Origin: CAVROP01 sp050008495
Lineage (GTDB): Bacteria > Acidobacteriota > Terriglobia > UBA7540
Assembly (NCBI GenBank): GCA_050008495.1
Contig: JBEKMN010000014.1
Span: 5,663-69,662 of the forward strand
Length of the DNA: 64,000 bases
Direction: 5' to 3'
Notes under the pieces: generated by a model
Told to the model about the DNA's origin: nothing
Databases searched by the model: none
What the model saw: the letters and a program-made list of their open reading frames with translations, nothing else
Program-made: the position numbers and the translations under genes
In this document: positions 7,364-16,808 of the stretch, in pieces
Layout: every line of letters starts with the position of its first letter
Numbering within the stretch: position 1 is the first letter of the stretch

Positions 7364-8266
7364 CTAATTGAGCGATGGCTTCTCGATATGATCGATGACG
7401 AGGACCTCGACCTGGTTCTTGGCTGGTTCCAGCTTCAGGCCAAGCTGCTCCTGGATGGCCGCGAAGTTCGAGGTCGTGGAAGCGTCGGGCATCTGCGGGT
7501 TTTTGGTGGCCGGCTTGCCCATTTCCGGCTCTCCGGGCGTCTCAGTCTCGGTTTGCGGGTATCTCCACTGTAAGGTGAAATTGTAGTTGCCCTTGAGGCC
7601 GGTGTGATCCACCACGGTGCAGCCCAACGTGCCTGACAAAAACTCCGCCAGCTTCGCCATGGGCGTCCGTCGAAACGAAAGCTGGCCCTGTGCATTGCTG
7701 CCCCATTGGCCTTCGACGCCTTCGATTCCGCTGGCTTCCCGAAGTTTGGGACCACTCTTCGCGATGACCAGCGCATATCCCGGAAGAGCTTGGGTTTCAC
7801 GGTGAACCGCCAGCTTTAAGCGGTCTGTCAAAAGCGCCTGAAGCATGCGGTGCTTTAGTGCCGATGCCTGGTCCTTGCTCAGCCCACTCAGTTCTTGATT
7901 TGCGGCGCTGCCCGCTTTCGCTTGAATGTCGAATTTCTCGGAACGGAACCAGCTCGGGCCGCCCTGGATCAGCCAAGAGTCATGAACTCCAAAGGCCATC
8001 TCAACAAGCCTCTCCACCGTGATCTCCGTGGCCTCAAAGGTTCCCTCGTTCGGCGGATCGGCAATGGTGTGCCCCAGGCGCCACCCGGCGGGGTCAGACG
8101 CGTACAGCTTAATGGAGGCGACTTCGAATCTTGGTCCCGCGGCGGCTGTGGCTTCGCTTTGTGACGCGGGCCCGTTCTGTGCGGTGTACGCCAAGGCAAA
8201 CGCGAATGGCAGAGCGACGACCGCTGATCCACACGTCGCGAGTAATACATTTCTGCGGAAATTCAT
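7364..8266 (-). CDS. TIGR03435 family exported protein
   Basis: A 300-residue protein of the soil-bacterium family TIGR03435, whose function is unknown. From the ATG at 8266, preceded by GGAGGG, it has an N-terminal membrane or signal segment (LLATCGSAVVALPFAFALAY). It continues with the family hallmarks: FEVASIKL near the mature N-terminus, LVEMAFGV, then WFRSEKFDIQAKA, MLQALLTDRLKLAVHRET, LPGYALVIAKSGPKL, and the C-terminal VVDHTGLKGNYNFTLQW. The longer frame to 8434 runs back through a palindromic repeat and is unlikely. The family is strongly expanded in Acidobacteria. Confidence 0.88.
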   Translation of the reverse strand: MNFRRNVLLATCGSAVVALPFAFALAYTAQNGPASQSEATAAAGPRFEVASIKLYASDPAGWRLGHTIADPPNEGTFEATEITVERLVEMAFGVHDSWLIQGGPSWFRSEKFDIQAKAGSAANQELSGLSKDQASALKHRMLQALLTDRLKLAVHRETQALPGYALVIAKSGPKLREASGIEGVEGQWGSNAQGQLSFRRTPMAKLAEFLSGTLGCTVVDHTGLKGNYNFTLQWRYPQTETETPGEPEMGKPATKNPQMPDASTTSNFAAIQEQLGLKLEPAKNQVEVLVIDHIEKPSLN

Positions 8267-8313
8267 TTTGCCCTCCCTACAAACTGCCGCAATCCAACCC
8301 TGCTCCGAAAATC

Positions 8314-8408
8314 GTGGCGCGGGCGTCCCGCCCGCGGTCGCGGGAGCGTCCCGCTCCCGCGCACGGGCAGGATGCCCGTGCCACAGCGGGCGAGACGCCC
8401 GCACCACA
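8314..8408. repeat. GC-rich palindromic element (CGGGCGTCCCGCCCG type)
   Basis: About 95 bases of nested palindromes: CGGGCGTCCCGCCCG, GGGAGCGTCCCGCTCCC, CACGGGCAGGATGCCCGTG and GCGGGCGAGACGCCCGC. They lie between the GH78-like gene and its TIGR03435 neighbour. Related copies are at 10110-10205 and 57926-57976, both inside genes, and at 46893-46942. Confidence 0.85.
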
Positions 8409-8445
8409 TCCGTCCACTGTGGGCTCATTTTCATTCAGGGCGTCC

Positions 8446-10998
8446 CTATGGCGGACTTGCATGCGAGTGAAGCTCATGCGCCCCTGGGCTGCTCAAGGTC
8501 ACGGCGAGCCGGGTTCCGTCTTCGACAGGCGCTCCCGGCACGGCTTGTCCATCCACCAGAATCGAGTCAACGCCCTTGTCCACCGGCAAGGAAACCAGGG
8601 CCGTCACCCCCTCCGGTATTTCAATGGCGGCCTGAAAATCCGAGTCCTCGTGGCGGTAATCAACTTTGACAAGGCCATGTGGACAGGGCTCAGCGCCGCG
8701 GGCATATTTCATGCCGCAGAGGTCAGGGCGGATGCTGACTTTGGTGAACCCTGCCGCCGTGGGCTGAATGCCGAGCACCTGCTCCATCAGCCAGGCGGCG
8801 GGCCCGCTGGACCAGCCGTGGCAGAGGCTCACAAAGTAACCCTCGCCGTGGTCAGTCTGGAGGTGCGCATGAAAGTGCTCCTTCGGCCAGCGCGAATCGT
8901 AGCCTTCCCAGAAGGTCGTCGTGTCGGGCCGCAGCATTCCGCCCCAGTAATCCATGATCCAATCCGCGGCTTCGTCGCGGCGCCCGGCTTCCGCCATGGC
9001 TGAAATAGCGAAATAGTCGAAGTGCGGTGTGACGTTGAAGCGGTAGGGAAGGGAGAGGATGTTTTCCCACACGGCGGCGCGCTGGGCCGGGTCGGCCAGG
9101 CCCGAGTAGACGGCCATGGCGTTGGTCTGCCAGCGGTCGCCGAAGATGTTTCTTGCAGGATCCAGCGAGTTCTTGAGCGTATCCGCGCGCAACTTCTCAG
9201 CGATCTGCCGGAATTTTTCTGCGGCCGTCGCGTCGCCGGCTTGCTCGAGAAGCCACGCGCCCTCGTTGAAAGCGCGCAGGAATTCCATCAGCGTCACGCG
9301 GCGCGATTCGGGGGAGTCTTGATCCAGATCGGGAGACCAGTCGACGAACGTGGAGCGGTTATTGGAATTCCTGAAGAGGCCCTTCTCATCAATCTGCGTG
9401 GCCATGTAGTCCATCAAGGCGCGGAGCGAATCCTGAACCGATTTGAGATGCTCGAGGTCTCCGCTGTGGCGAAAATAATCCGCCTCCGCCATAACCCAAA
9501 GGGCCGAGTAGCCGGGGATTCCGTTGACGTCGTTTTTAACGGGATTGCCCGCCGCGGCAACCAACTCTTTCAGCGATTTATCGATCAGGAAGCGATCGCC
9601 GAAAACGTCGCTGATGACGCGTGCGCTGATATCGAGCCCGCCGGCCAGGCAGAGGCGATCTCGCTTGGGGCCGTCCCAAATCGAATCCTGCATGCAAAGG
9701 TGCGCCGTGTAGGCTCCCGTTTCCCAAATCTTGTTGAGCGTGGGATCAGGACACTGGAAGGCCCCCAACTGCTTTACAGGGTAGTAGATGAAATCCGCGT
9801 CGATGGCTTTGAACCGCAGGGGCGATTGCCCTCCCAGGAATCTGACCAGGGCATACTGGAAGGCGCTCTTGGGGCCGTAGACGGTGCCGAAAGACGGCAC
9901 ATCAATTTCGTTTGCCCCCAGGTAGGGGTTCGTCAAGGCTTCTTCGGCGGACTCGCCGTATTGAACCTCGAGGCGCATGGGCGCGGGCGAATCGGAGACG
10001 ACGCGCAGGCGGCCCGTGCATTCTTTCCTGAATCCCAACACCAGGAAGGGGTATTCCGATTGCGGAAGTTTTTTGGCGGGCAAGGTGGCGGCGAATTCCT
10101 CCGACGTCTGTGGCGCGGGCGTCTCGCCCGCTGTAGCGCGGGCATACTGCCCGCGCGCGGGAGCGGGACGCTCCCGCGGCAGCGGGCGGGACGCCCGCGC
10201 CACATCACTCGAGTCATACCCCATCAGCGCCGAAGAGTTGGAGAATTTCCCCATGCCCTCGAAGCCGTAGGTCAGCTCTTCGGCCTTGAGTATTGCGTGG
10301 GCGAGGAAAGGTGAAATGCCGTCATAGCCTGGCCAGCGGTACATGCCCGCGTCCTCGTACCGCTCGAAGAATTCACTGCTTGACTCGATGCCTCCCAGCG
10401 ATATGGCCGCGGGCCAGGAGCGGTCGTCGAATCCCAGGCTCTCCCATCCCTTGCTCGATCCGTCGCCGCATTTCCAGGTGTTGTCGGTGAGGAGCAGAGC
10501 GGGCTTCACCGCCTGGAGGGGAGCGGGGACGATTTTCAACACCAACCGGTCGCCGCTGACAGTCAAGGCAATCACGTTGCGCCCCACGCGAAGCTGACCC
10601 GAGACATCGATCGCCAGCAGAAAGGGCCGAAGCCTGTCTTTGGCATCGCGCTCCGCGTCGGCCAAGAGCTTTCCGTTGATATATACGCGAATGTAGTGGG
10701 GCCCCGCGGCGTATAGTGTTGCGACGGGTGGGGCCTTTTTCAAGGTAAAGGATTTGCGCAGGCAACTGAACACGCCTTCGCTCGTGCTTCCGGGCTGCGA
10801 GCTCCAGATATACTGCTCGGGCAAGGGAGTGTGCACGCCGGATTCGAGCGTGGGCGTGGCAACATCCAAAGTGGGATCGAGAGGACCCGGCTGGGCCGGG
10901 CTCTTCGAAACATCCTTGACGAGCGTCTGAGGAACAAGGCAAAGGGCGATGATGGCGCGGAGGAGAAAAGCCAAAGAATAGTGGGGATTCGTGAACAT
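8446..10998 (-). CDS. GH78-like alpha-L-rhamnosidase, exported
   Basis: An 850-residue glycoside hydrolase of the GH78 type, expected to remove rhamnose or a related sugar from plant or microbial polysaccharide outside the cytoplasm. From the ATG at 10998 there is a signal-like segment (LAFLLRAIIALCLVP). Beta-sandwich domains follow (IRVYINGKLLADAE, GWESLGFDDRSWPAA). The (alpha/alpha)6 barrel holds DGPKRDRLCLAGGLD, PGYSALWVMAEADYF, TTTFWEGYDSRWP and the closing CHGWSSGPAAWL. The usual WTGD part of the acid-residue motif reads LAGGLD, so the exact subfamily or activity is uncertain. Residues about 265-296 are a translated palindromic repeat. The upstream frame to 11133 has no better start signal. 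Confidence 0.82.
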   Translation of the reverse strand: MFTNPHYSLAFLLRAIIALCLVPQTLVKDVSKSPAQPGPLDPTLDVATPTLESGVHTPLPEQYIWSSQPGSTSEGVFSCLRKSFTLKKAPPVATLYAAGPHYIRVYINGKLLADAERDAKDRLRPFLLAIDVSGQLRVGRNVIALTVSGDRLVLKIVPAPLQAVKPALLLTDNTWKCGDGSSKGWESLGFDDRSWPAAISLGGIESSSEFFERYEDAGMYRWPGYDGISPFLAHAILKAEELTYGFEGMGKFSNSSALMGYDSSDVARASRPLPRERPAPARGQYARATAGETPAPQTSEEFAATLPAKKLPQSEYPFLVLGFRKECTGRLRVVSDSPAPMRLEVQYGESAEEALTNPYLGANEIDVPSFGTVYGPKSAFQYALVRFLGGQSPLRFKAIDADFIYYPVKQLGAFQCPDPTLNKIWETGAYTAHLCMQDSIWDGPKRDRLCLAGGLDISARVISDVFGDRFLIDKSLKELVAAAGNPVKNDVNGIPGYSALWVMAEADYFRHSGDLEHLKSVQDSLRALMDYMATQIDEKGLFRNSNNRSTFVDWSPDLDQDSPESRRVTLMEFLRAFNEGAWLLEQAGDATAAEKFRQIAEKLRADTLKNSLDPARNIFGDRWQTNAMAVYSGLADPAQRAAVWENILSLPYRFNVTPHFDYFAISAMAEAGRRDEAADWIMDYWGGMLRPDTTTFWEGYDSRWPKEHFHAHLQTDHGEGYFVSLCHGWSSGPAAWLMEQVLGIQPTAAGFTKVSIRPDLCGMKYARGAEPCPHGLVKVDYRHEDSDFQAAIEIPEGVTALVSLPVDKGVDSILVDGQAVPGAPVEDGTRLAVTLSSPGAHELHSHASPP
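10110..10205. repeat. Palindromic element inserted in frame within the GH78-like gene
   Basis: Ninety-six bases of the same GC-rich palindromic family as 8314-8408 sit inside the glycosidase gene. The frame stays open and gives about 32 residues rich in Arg, Ala and Pro (ARASRPLPRERPAP, then ARATAGETPAP). The length is divisible by three. The insertion lies between domains, just after YGFEGMGKF, where a surface loop could tolerate it. Confidence 0.85.
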
Positions 10999-11252
10999 GG
11001 GCGCGGTTGAACCGAAGGAAATAGTAAACGCTAAAGTGTGAATCGTGAATTGGTTGAACCTGGTCCGAAAATGACTACCCTCTCCCCGATGAGGGATCAG
11101 GAGGTTGTGGGCAGGGGACCGAACGTCGACCAACCACCCCGGCCCCCTCCTTAGCTAAAGAGGGAGTCAGCTTCAGAGTTCTTAGACACCGGTTCCCTGT
11201 TCCCTGTTCCCTATTTTCTGTTCCCTATTCCCTGTTCCCTATTCCCTAGCTC

Positions 11253-13916
11253 TCATTCGTACCGCAGTGCCACCATGGGATCGACCTTGGTGGCCCGGCG
11301 CGCTGGAATGTAGCAGGCCAGTAAGGCGACGGCGGCGAGCAGGATTGCGACGGCGGCGAAGGTGGCCGGATCGTGGGGCTGAACGCCGAACAATAAGTTG
11401 GCAAGAAAGCGCGTTAACGCGAGGGCCCCGGCAATGCCAAGGACGACACCCACAACGGTTACCTGCGCTCCCCCGCGCAACACCAACTTGAGAATCTCGC
11501 CGCGGTGCGCGCCGAGCGCCATGCGAATGCCAATCTCGTGAGTCCGCTGCGAAACGGCGTAAGCCATCACGCCGTAAATCCCAACGGCCGTGAGGAGCAA
11601 AGCCAGCAGTGCAAAAGAGGAAAGCAGGAGCGACTGGTAACTGGCGTCGCTCATCGAACCCGAGATGATTTCCTGCATCGTGCGGACCCTGAAGAGGGCC
11701 AGGCTGCCGTCGAGCGCATGGACCTGCCTGCGGATGGCGACCGACATTTCCCCCGTGCCAACCGAGCCGTTAACTATGATGTTGACGGTGCCCACCGGTG
11801 GCGTAAGGTCGAAGACAAACGGGTAGTAGGCTTGCGGGATCACCGACTGGCGAATCCCCCATTCCTTGACATCACCCACTATCCCAATCACCGTGACCGG
11901 AAGGCCTGAGAACTTGTAGCGCTTGCCGAGCGGGACTTGATTCGGCCAGAATTGGCGTGCCATCGCTTGGTTGATGATGGCTACGCATCCCATTTCAGGT
12001 GAGGGCTGCATCTTTCCGGCAGCGATCATGGCCATGAGCTTCTTCGCGGTCGCCGCCGCTTGCTGGGAATCTTGTTGCGAGAAATTGCGTCCGGCGAGGA
12101 ATGGAATGCCCAAGGCCCGGAAATAGTCGGGGGTGACAGAGTTCTGCTCGACCAGGATATTGTCGAATTGCGATTTGTCCGCACCGTCGACCGTGATGTA
12201 GCCGTTGCTTCCTCCTTCCAGCGGGAGCTTGTCTCCCGCTGCAGCCGCCTTAATCCCCGGCGCGCCTTTCAGGCCTTCGAGCAACTGATCGAAGAAGGCC
12301 TGGGCCTGCTCGAGCGTGGCGTACTTCTTGGGAGGAAGAACGATCTGTGCCGTCACAACACCTTCAGGCCGAATGCCCAGGCGCAGTTCACGCAACTTAA
12401 CAAAGCTCCGCAGGAGCAGGCCTGCGCCGGTCAACAGTGCCAGCGAAATTGCAATCTCGCCTGCCACCAACGCGTCGCGCAGGATGCGTCGCTTTCCTGA
12501 GGGACTGAGAACCGCCTGCACGGTGCTCTTGAGTTCGAGATTAAGCTGAATTTGTGAAACCTGGAGCGCCGGGGCCAGCCCCACCAGAATTCCCACCAAG
12601 AGACCCACCCCCAGCGTGAACGCGAGCACCGTGCCATTCAAGCCGATGGGATTCGGCCGCGGAATGGGCGATGCCTCGGCTGTGGTTAGAATGCGGAGGC
12701 AGCCCCAACCCAGCAAGAGCCCGAGAGCCGCGCCGAGGAGAGACAACACCACACTTTCCGTAAGCAATTGCCGCAGAATCCGCGCTCGACTTGCACCGGT
12801 CGCCCGGCGAACGGCGATCTCGCGATGCCGGCCGGTGGCGCGGACCAGCAATAGATTAGCCACATTCGAGCAGCCGATCAGAAGCACCAGCCCCACAGCC
12901 GCCAGCATGATCAGGAGTTCCGCGCGCGAGTCGCCGACGATGACGTCCTTGAGCGGAATCACCTCGGCTCCGACTTTCGAGTTTGAGTCGGGGTACTGCT
13001 TCTCGAGACGTTGCGCGATGGTCTTAAGTTCCGTGCGCGTCGCGGCGACAGAGACGCCGGGCTTCATTCGCCCAATCGCCCGATATTGGTGCTGTCCTCT
13101 GGGCCCAATATTCTTGGGGCTCATATCCATGGGCACGTAAATGTCCGCCCAGCCCGGGGACTGAAACCATGCCGGCATCACGCCCACCAATGTGTATTTC
13201 TCCCCGTTGAGATCGAGTTCCTTCCCAACGGCGTCTTTTGCGCCACCGAAGTGGCGCTGCCAGAATACGTAGCTGAGGATGGCGACGTGATTCCCGTCTT
13301 CGCCTTTTGCGAAGGTGCGGCCGAGGATTGGGGCGACGCCAAGCACGGAGAAGTAGTTGCTCTCGGTTCGGACTACGTCGGCGCTCTCCGGCTCGCCCGC
13401 GCCGCTGGCGTTGTAGCTTTCTCCCCAGGTAAATAGGCTTGTTGCTTGCAAGGTTTGGGTTTGCGCCTGCCAGTCGAGATAATCCAGTCCGGTGAGGGGA
13501 TAGGTGCCAGGCGCCGATTCGGTTTCCCTGAGCCACAACAACTGAGCGGGCTCGCGGAAAGGCAGCGGACGCACCAGCACGGCATCCACCACGCTGAAGA
13601 TGGCGGTGTTGGCGCCAATGCCTAACCCCAGGGTGATTACGGCCACGGCCGCGAAGCCGGGATTCCTGGCCAGCATGCGTAGTGCGTAGCGGAGGTCTTG
13701 CCAGAGCATCTCTAACCAACCAAGGCTGTTCATGTTATAGATCACCTCGCGAATCTGGGTGGAGTTGCCGAGCCTGCGGTGCGCTGCGTAGCGCGCCTCT
13801 TGCGGCGACATGCCTCGCGCAATGTTTTCGTCAGTTTCGGTTACGAGATACGCCTCGAGTTCGCGCGCGCGTTCCTCATCCCAACGGCGGCGGCGAAAGA
13901 AGCGAGTCCATCTCAT
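11253..13916 (-). CDS. ADOP-type ABC transporter permease (MacB/FtsX fold), first copy
   Basis: An 887-residue permease of the acidobacterial duplicated orphan permease group. Order: an N-terminal cytoplasmic prefix with FFRRRRWDEERARELEAYL (1-70); a first TM and MacB-like periplasmic core; a first FtsX block near 330-450 with SNVANLLLVRATGRHREIAVRR; a second periplasmic core; and a C-terminal FtsX block with AYAVSQRTHEIGIRMALGA, ending in KVDPMVALRYE. No ATPase gene is present in the window, as is usual for this group, and the transported or sensed ligand is unknown. It is the last gene of the padR-led minus-strand operon. About 120 bases of repeat DNA separate it from the next copy. Confidence 0.9.
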   Translation of the reverse strand: MRWTRFFRRRRWDEERARELEAYLVTETDENIARGMSPQEARYAAHRRLGNSTQIREVIYNMNSLGWLEMLWQDLRYALRMLARNPGFAAVAVITLGLGIGANTAIFSVVDAVLVRPLPFREPAQLLWLRETESAPGTYPLTGLDYLDWQAQTQTLQATSLFTWGESYNASGAGEPESADVVRTESNYFSVLGVAPILGRTFAKGEDGNHVAILSYVFWQRHFGGAKDAVGKELDLNGEKYTLVGVMPAWFQSPGWADIYVPMDMSPKNIGPRGQHQYRAIGRMKPGVSVAATRTELKTIAQRLEKQYPDSNSKVGAEVIPLKDVIVGDSRAELLIMLAAVGLVLLIGCSNVANLLLVRATGRHREIAVRRATGASRARILRQLLTESVVLSLLGAALGLLLGWGCLRILTTAEASPIPRPNPIGLNGTVLAFTLGVGLLVGILVGLAPALQVSQIQLNLELKSTVQAVLSPSGKRRILRDALVAGEIAISLALLTGAGLLLRSFVKLRELRLGIRPEGVVTAQIVLPPKKYATLEQAQAFFDQLLEGLKGAPGIKAAAAGDKLPLEGGSNGYITVDGADKSQFDNILVEQNSVTPDYFRALGIPFLAGRNFSQQDSQQAAATAKKLMAMIAAGKMQPSPEMGCVAIINQAMARQFWPNQVPLGKRYKFSGLPVTVIGIVGDVKEWGIRQSVIPQAYYPFVFDLTPPVGTVNIIVNGSVGTGEMSVAIRRQVHALDGSLALFRVRTMQEIISGSMSDASYQSLLLSSFALLALLLTAVGIYGVMAYAVSQRTHEIGIRMALGAHRGEILKLVLRGGAQVTVVGVVLGIAGALALTRFLANLLFGVQPHDPATFAAVAILLAAVALLACYIPARRATKVDPMVALRYE

Positions 13917-13943
13917 AATTAGCCTTCAGCTATCAGCTTTCAG

Positions 13944-14071
13944 TTCTCAGTCGTCAGTTTTCAGTGGTCAGTCATCAGTAACGAGCCGGAGCCGAGTCGT
14001 TGTCTGAGAACTGAAAACTGATGGCTGACAACTTCATTCATACCTCAGCGCCACCATGGGATCGACCTTGG
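13944..14071. repeat. 128-bp duplication shared with 16681-16808
   Basis: This segment and 16681-16808 differ at only four positions as I count them by eye. Each spans the intergenic spacer plus the last 38 bases or so of the permease gene before it, including the stop codon and the codons for the VDPMVALRYE tail. The spacer part contains inverted halves of ACTGAAAACTGATGGCTGA around ACGAGCCGGAGCCGAGTCG. The near-identity contrasts with the strong divergence of the permease bodies on either side. Confidence 0.85.
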
Positions 14072-16661
14072 CTGCCCGGCGGGCAGGCAGATAGGTTGCA
14101 GCCAGCGCCACGGAAAGTAGGAGCACAGGAACACCGCCGAAGACAACCAAGTCGCGCGGGCTGACGCCATAGAGCAACGACCCCATAACGCGCGACAATG
14201 CCAGCGCTACTGAGATGCCGACTACTGCGCCGCAGCCGGCTAACAAGGCGCCCTTGCGCAAGACCAGCCCAAGGACATCGCTCTGCGACGCGCCGAGAGC
14301 AACTCGAATGCCCAGCTCGTGCATTCGCTGCTCGACCGAATACGAGGTGATGCCGTAGATTCCAATCACCGCCAACACCAGCGCAAACAGAGCAAAACCC
14401 GCCACGAACCACGTCACCAGGCGAGGCTCCGAAAGCGAATCGGACACCACTTGCCGCATGGTCCGCAGCTTGATGATAGGAAGGTCGCGATCGAGGCTGC
14501 GCACCGCGGCGCGCACCTTGGAAGCGAGTTTTGCCGGATCACCGGAGGTTCGAACCACCACCCACTCCTCCCCTCCGAAGGAGGTCTGAGCGAGGGGCCG
14601 GAAGACTATCGGTAAAGGAGGATTCATCGGTTGTTGGTTTTTATACGAGCCCACCACGCCAACGATGGTCCGCCACTGGCCACCGTATTCGTCTTTGAAG
14701 ATATGTCCTATGGGGTCTTCGCCGGGAAAGAGCTGGCGGGCGAGGGTGTCGTTAATGACGGCTACGGGCAACGACGCGCGAGTATCTCGGTCGTCGAAGT
14801 CCCGTCCCCGCAGGAGTGGGATGCCCATGGCGCGGAAATAGCCCGGAGTGGAACCGTTGTAGTTGACCAGAGTGCTCACCGAGTCTGCGGGCTTCGGCCT
14901 GCCTTCAATCTGGAACTTTTCGCCATAGCCGAGTTGGTTCATGGGAAGTGTATCGACTGCCGCAGCGGCATCGGCGCCGGGGACACTACGCAGGCGGCCG
15001 AGCAGCTCCTGATAAAAGGTCGCTGCACGTTGCCGCGTGGAGTATTGGGAATCGGGAAGATCCAGCGCAAAAGTCAGCACATGCTCGACCCGGAGTCCGG
15101 TATCCACATGAAGGGCCACGAGAAAACTCTTCAGGAGCAGCCCGCCGCCGATCAACAGCACAAGCGAAAGGGCCATTTCCGCGGCGACGAGCGCGGACAG
15201 GAACCGACCACCCCCTGCCCTCCTCCTTAGAAAGCCGGGGATGGCGTCACCCTTCAGCGCCGTGTTGAGGTCGGTCTGGGAGCCGAACCACGCGGGCGCC
15301 AGTCCGAACAGGACACCCGTCAACAGTGACACCACTAGCGCGAAAACCAACACTGCAGGGTTCAGGCGCATCGTGACATCCAGGGAAAAGTCCTCCGGCG
15401 CCGCGCTACGTAGTGCGTCCATCAGCCACGCCGCAATCGCCAGACCCGAGCCGCCTCCCGCGAGCGCGAGCAGCAAGCTCTCGGTCAGCATCTGGCGCAC
15501 GATTCGTCCGCGGGTTGCGCCCAGCGAGGCGCGGACCGCAACCTCCCTGGCTCTACCCGAAGCGCGCGCCAGCAACAGAGCGGCCACATTCACGCATGCG
15601 AGGAGGAGCACGAAGGCTACCGCAGCGGCGAGAATCAAGACAGGCTTCTTCACCTGCCCCGCCAGGGCTTGGCGGACTGGCATGACTGCAGCGCCCCAGC
15701 CGGTGTTTGTCTCCGGGTACTCCTGCGCGAGCTGTTGTGTGATCGTGTTCATGTCCGCCTGGGCGCGCTCGACCGTGATTCCGGGCTTCAGCCGCGCCAC
15801 CACGCCGTACTGATGCTGATACCGGCCATTCAGAGGATTCTCCTGAACGGATGCGAAGAACTCGCAAGTCTTGGTCCCGGGGAAGGCGAAGCGAGCAGGC
15901 AGAACGCCGATGATGGTGTAAGACCCGCTATACGGGCCGGCATCGAGCGTCATCCTCTGCCCCAGAACCTTCGGGCTGCCCGCAAAGCGTCGCTGCCATG
16001 CCTCGTAAGTCAGCACAGCCACGAGCGGCGCGCGTGGTTTATCTTCCTCGGACGTGACGAAGCGGCCTAGCAGGGGTCGGATTCCCAGCACGCGCAGAAA
16101 GCCGAAAGTTGTAAAGCCGCCAATGATGCGCTGGGGCTCACCTTGGCCGGTCAGCGTGAAAGAGAGGGTCTCGGGAGCGATGGCCATGTCCTCAAACACC
16201 ACGTTCTGCGCGCGCCAGTCGACGAAATCGTGATAGCCGGTGTTATGATTCTTGCCGCTGATGTGGCGGGCCTCCACAAACATGAGGCGGTCCGGCTCTG
16301 GAAAGGGGTAAGGGTTCAGCAGCAGCGCATTAACCGCGCTGAATATCGCCGTGGTCGCGCCAATGCCGAGCGCCAGCGTGAGCACCACGACGGCCGTGAA
16401 GCCGGGATCCTTCGCCAGCATGCGCAACCCGTAGCGAAGGTCTTGCCAAAGCGTTTCGAGCCAACCCAGGCTGTTCATGCGATAGATCTCCTCACGAATG
16501 AGCGTGGTGTTGCCGAGCTTCCGGTGCGCGGCATAGCGCGCCTCTTCCGCTGACATGCCCCGCGCGATGTTTTCAGCCGTCTCGGCTTCGAGATAGGCTT
16601 CGAGTTCGCGAGCGCGTTCCTCGTCCCATCGACGGCGGTGAAAGAATCGAGTCCAGCTCAT
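14034..16661 (-). CDS. ADOP-type ABC transporter permease, second copy
   Basis: An 875-residue paralogue of the flanking permeases with the same layout: prefix domain with FFHRRRWDEERARELEAYL, first periplasmic core, FtsX block with NVAALLLARASGRAREVAVRASLGA, second core, and final FtsX block with YSVEQRMHELGIRVALGA. It ends in KVDPMVALRYE. The bodies of the three copies are clearly diverged, so they are not a fresh triplication, although the tails and spacers are very similar. It is co-oriented with the padR at 19833 and with the neighbouring copies. The start ATG at 16661 has AGGA a few bases upstream within repeat sequence. Confidence 0.9.
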   Translation of the reverse strand: MSWTRFFHRRRWDEERARELEAYLEAETAENIARGMSAEEARYAAHRKLGNTTLIREEIYRMNSLGWLETLWQDLRYGLRMLAKDPGFTAVVVLTLALGIGATTAIFSAVNALLLNPYPFPEPDRLMFVEARHISGKNHNTGYHDFVDWRAQNVVFEDMAIAPETLSFTLTGQGEPQRIIGGFTTFGFLRVLGIRPLLGRFVTSEEDKPRAPLVAVLTYEAWQRRFAGSPKVLGQRMTLDAGPYSGSYTIIGVLPARFAFPGTKTCEFFASVQENPLNGRYQHQYGVVARLKPGITVERAQADMNTITQQLAQEYPETNTGWGAAVMPVRQALAGQVKKPVLILAAAVAFVLLLACVNVAALLLARASGRAREVAVRASLGATRGRIVRQMLTESLLLALAGGGSGLAIAAWLMDALRSAAPEDFSLDVTMRLNPAVLVFALVVSLLTGVLFGLAPAWFGSQTDLNTALKGDAIPGFLRRRAGGGRFLSALVAAEMALSLVLLIGGGLLLKSFLVALHVDTGLRVEHVLTFALDLPDSQYSTRQRAATFYQELLGRLRSVPGADAAAAVDTLPMNQLGYGEKFQIEGRPKPADSVSTLVNYNGSTPGYFRAMGIPLLRGRDFDDRDTRASLPVAVINDTLARQLFPGEDPIGHIFKDEYGGQWRTIVGVVGSYKNQQPMNPPLPIVFRPLAQTSFGGEEWVVVRTSGDPAKLASKVRAAVRSLDRDLPIIKLRTMRQVVSDSLSEPRLVTWFVAGFALFALVLAVIGIYGITSYSVEQRMHELGIRVALGASQSDVLGLVLRKGALLAGCGAVVGISVALALSRVMGSLLYGVSPRDLVVFGGVPVLLLSVALAATYLPARRAAKVDPMVALRYE

Positions 16662-16680
16662 GTGAGTCCTCAGTATTCAG

Positions 16681-16808
16681 TTCTCAGTCATCAGTTTTCA
16701 GTGGTCGGTCACCAGCAACGAGCCGGAGCCGAGTCGTTGTCTGAGAACTGAAAACTGATGGCTGACAACTTCATTCATACCTCAGCGCCACCATGGGATC
16801 GACCTTGG
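16681..16808. repeat. 128-bp duplication shared with 13944-14071
   Basis: The partner of the segment at 13944-14071. It covers the spacer between the second and third permease genes and runs into the 3' end of the third. See that entry for the comparison. Confidence 0.85.

Noticed and set aside
7126..7371. An 81-codon frame with a hydrophobic Cys/Gly-rich stretch resembling a lipoprotein
   Set aside because: The N-terminal half is the ACCACAGAGG repeat, the frame overlaps the end of the TIGR03435 gene, and no homology is seen.
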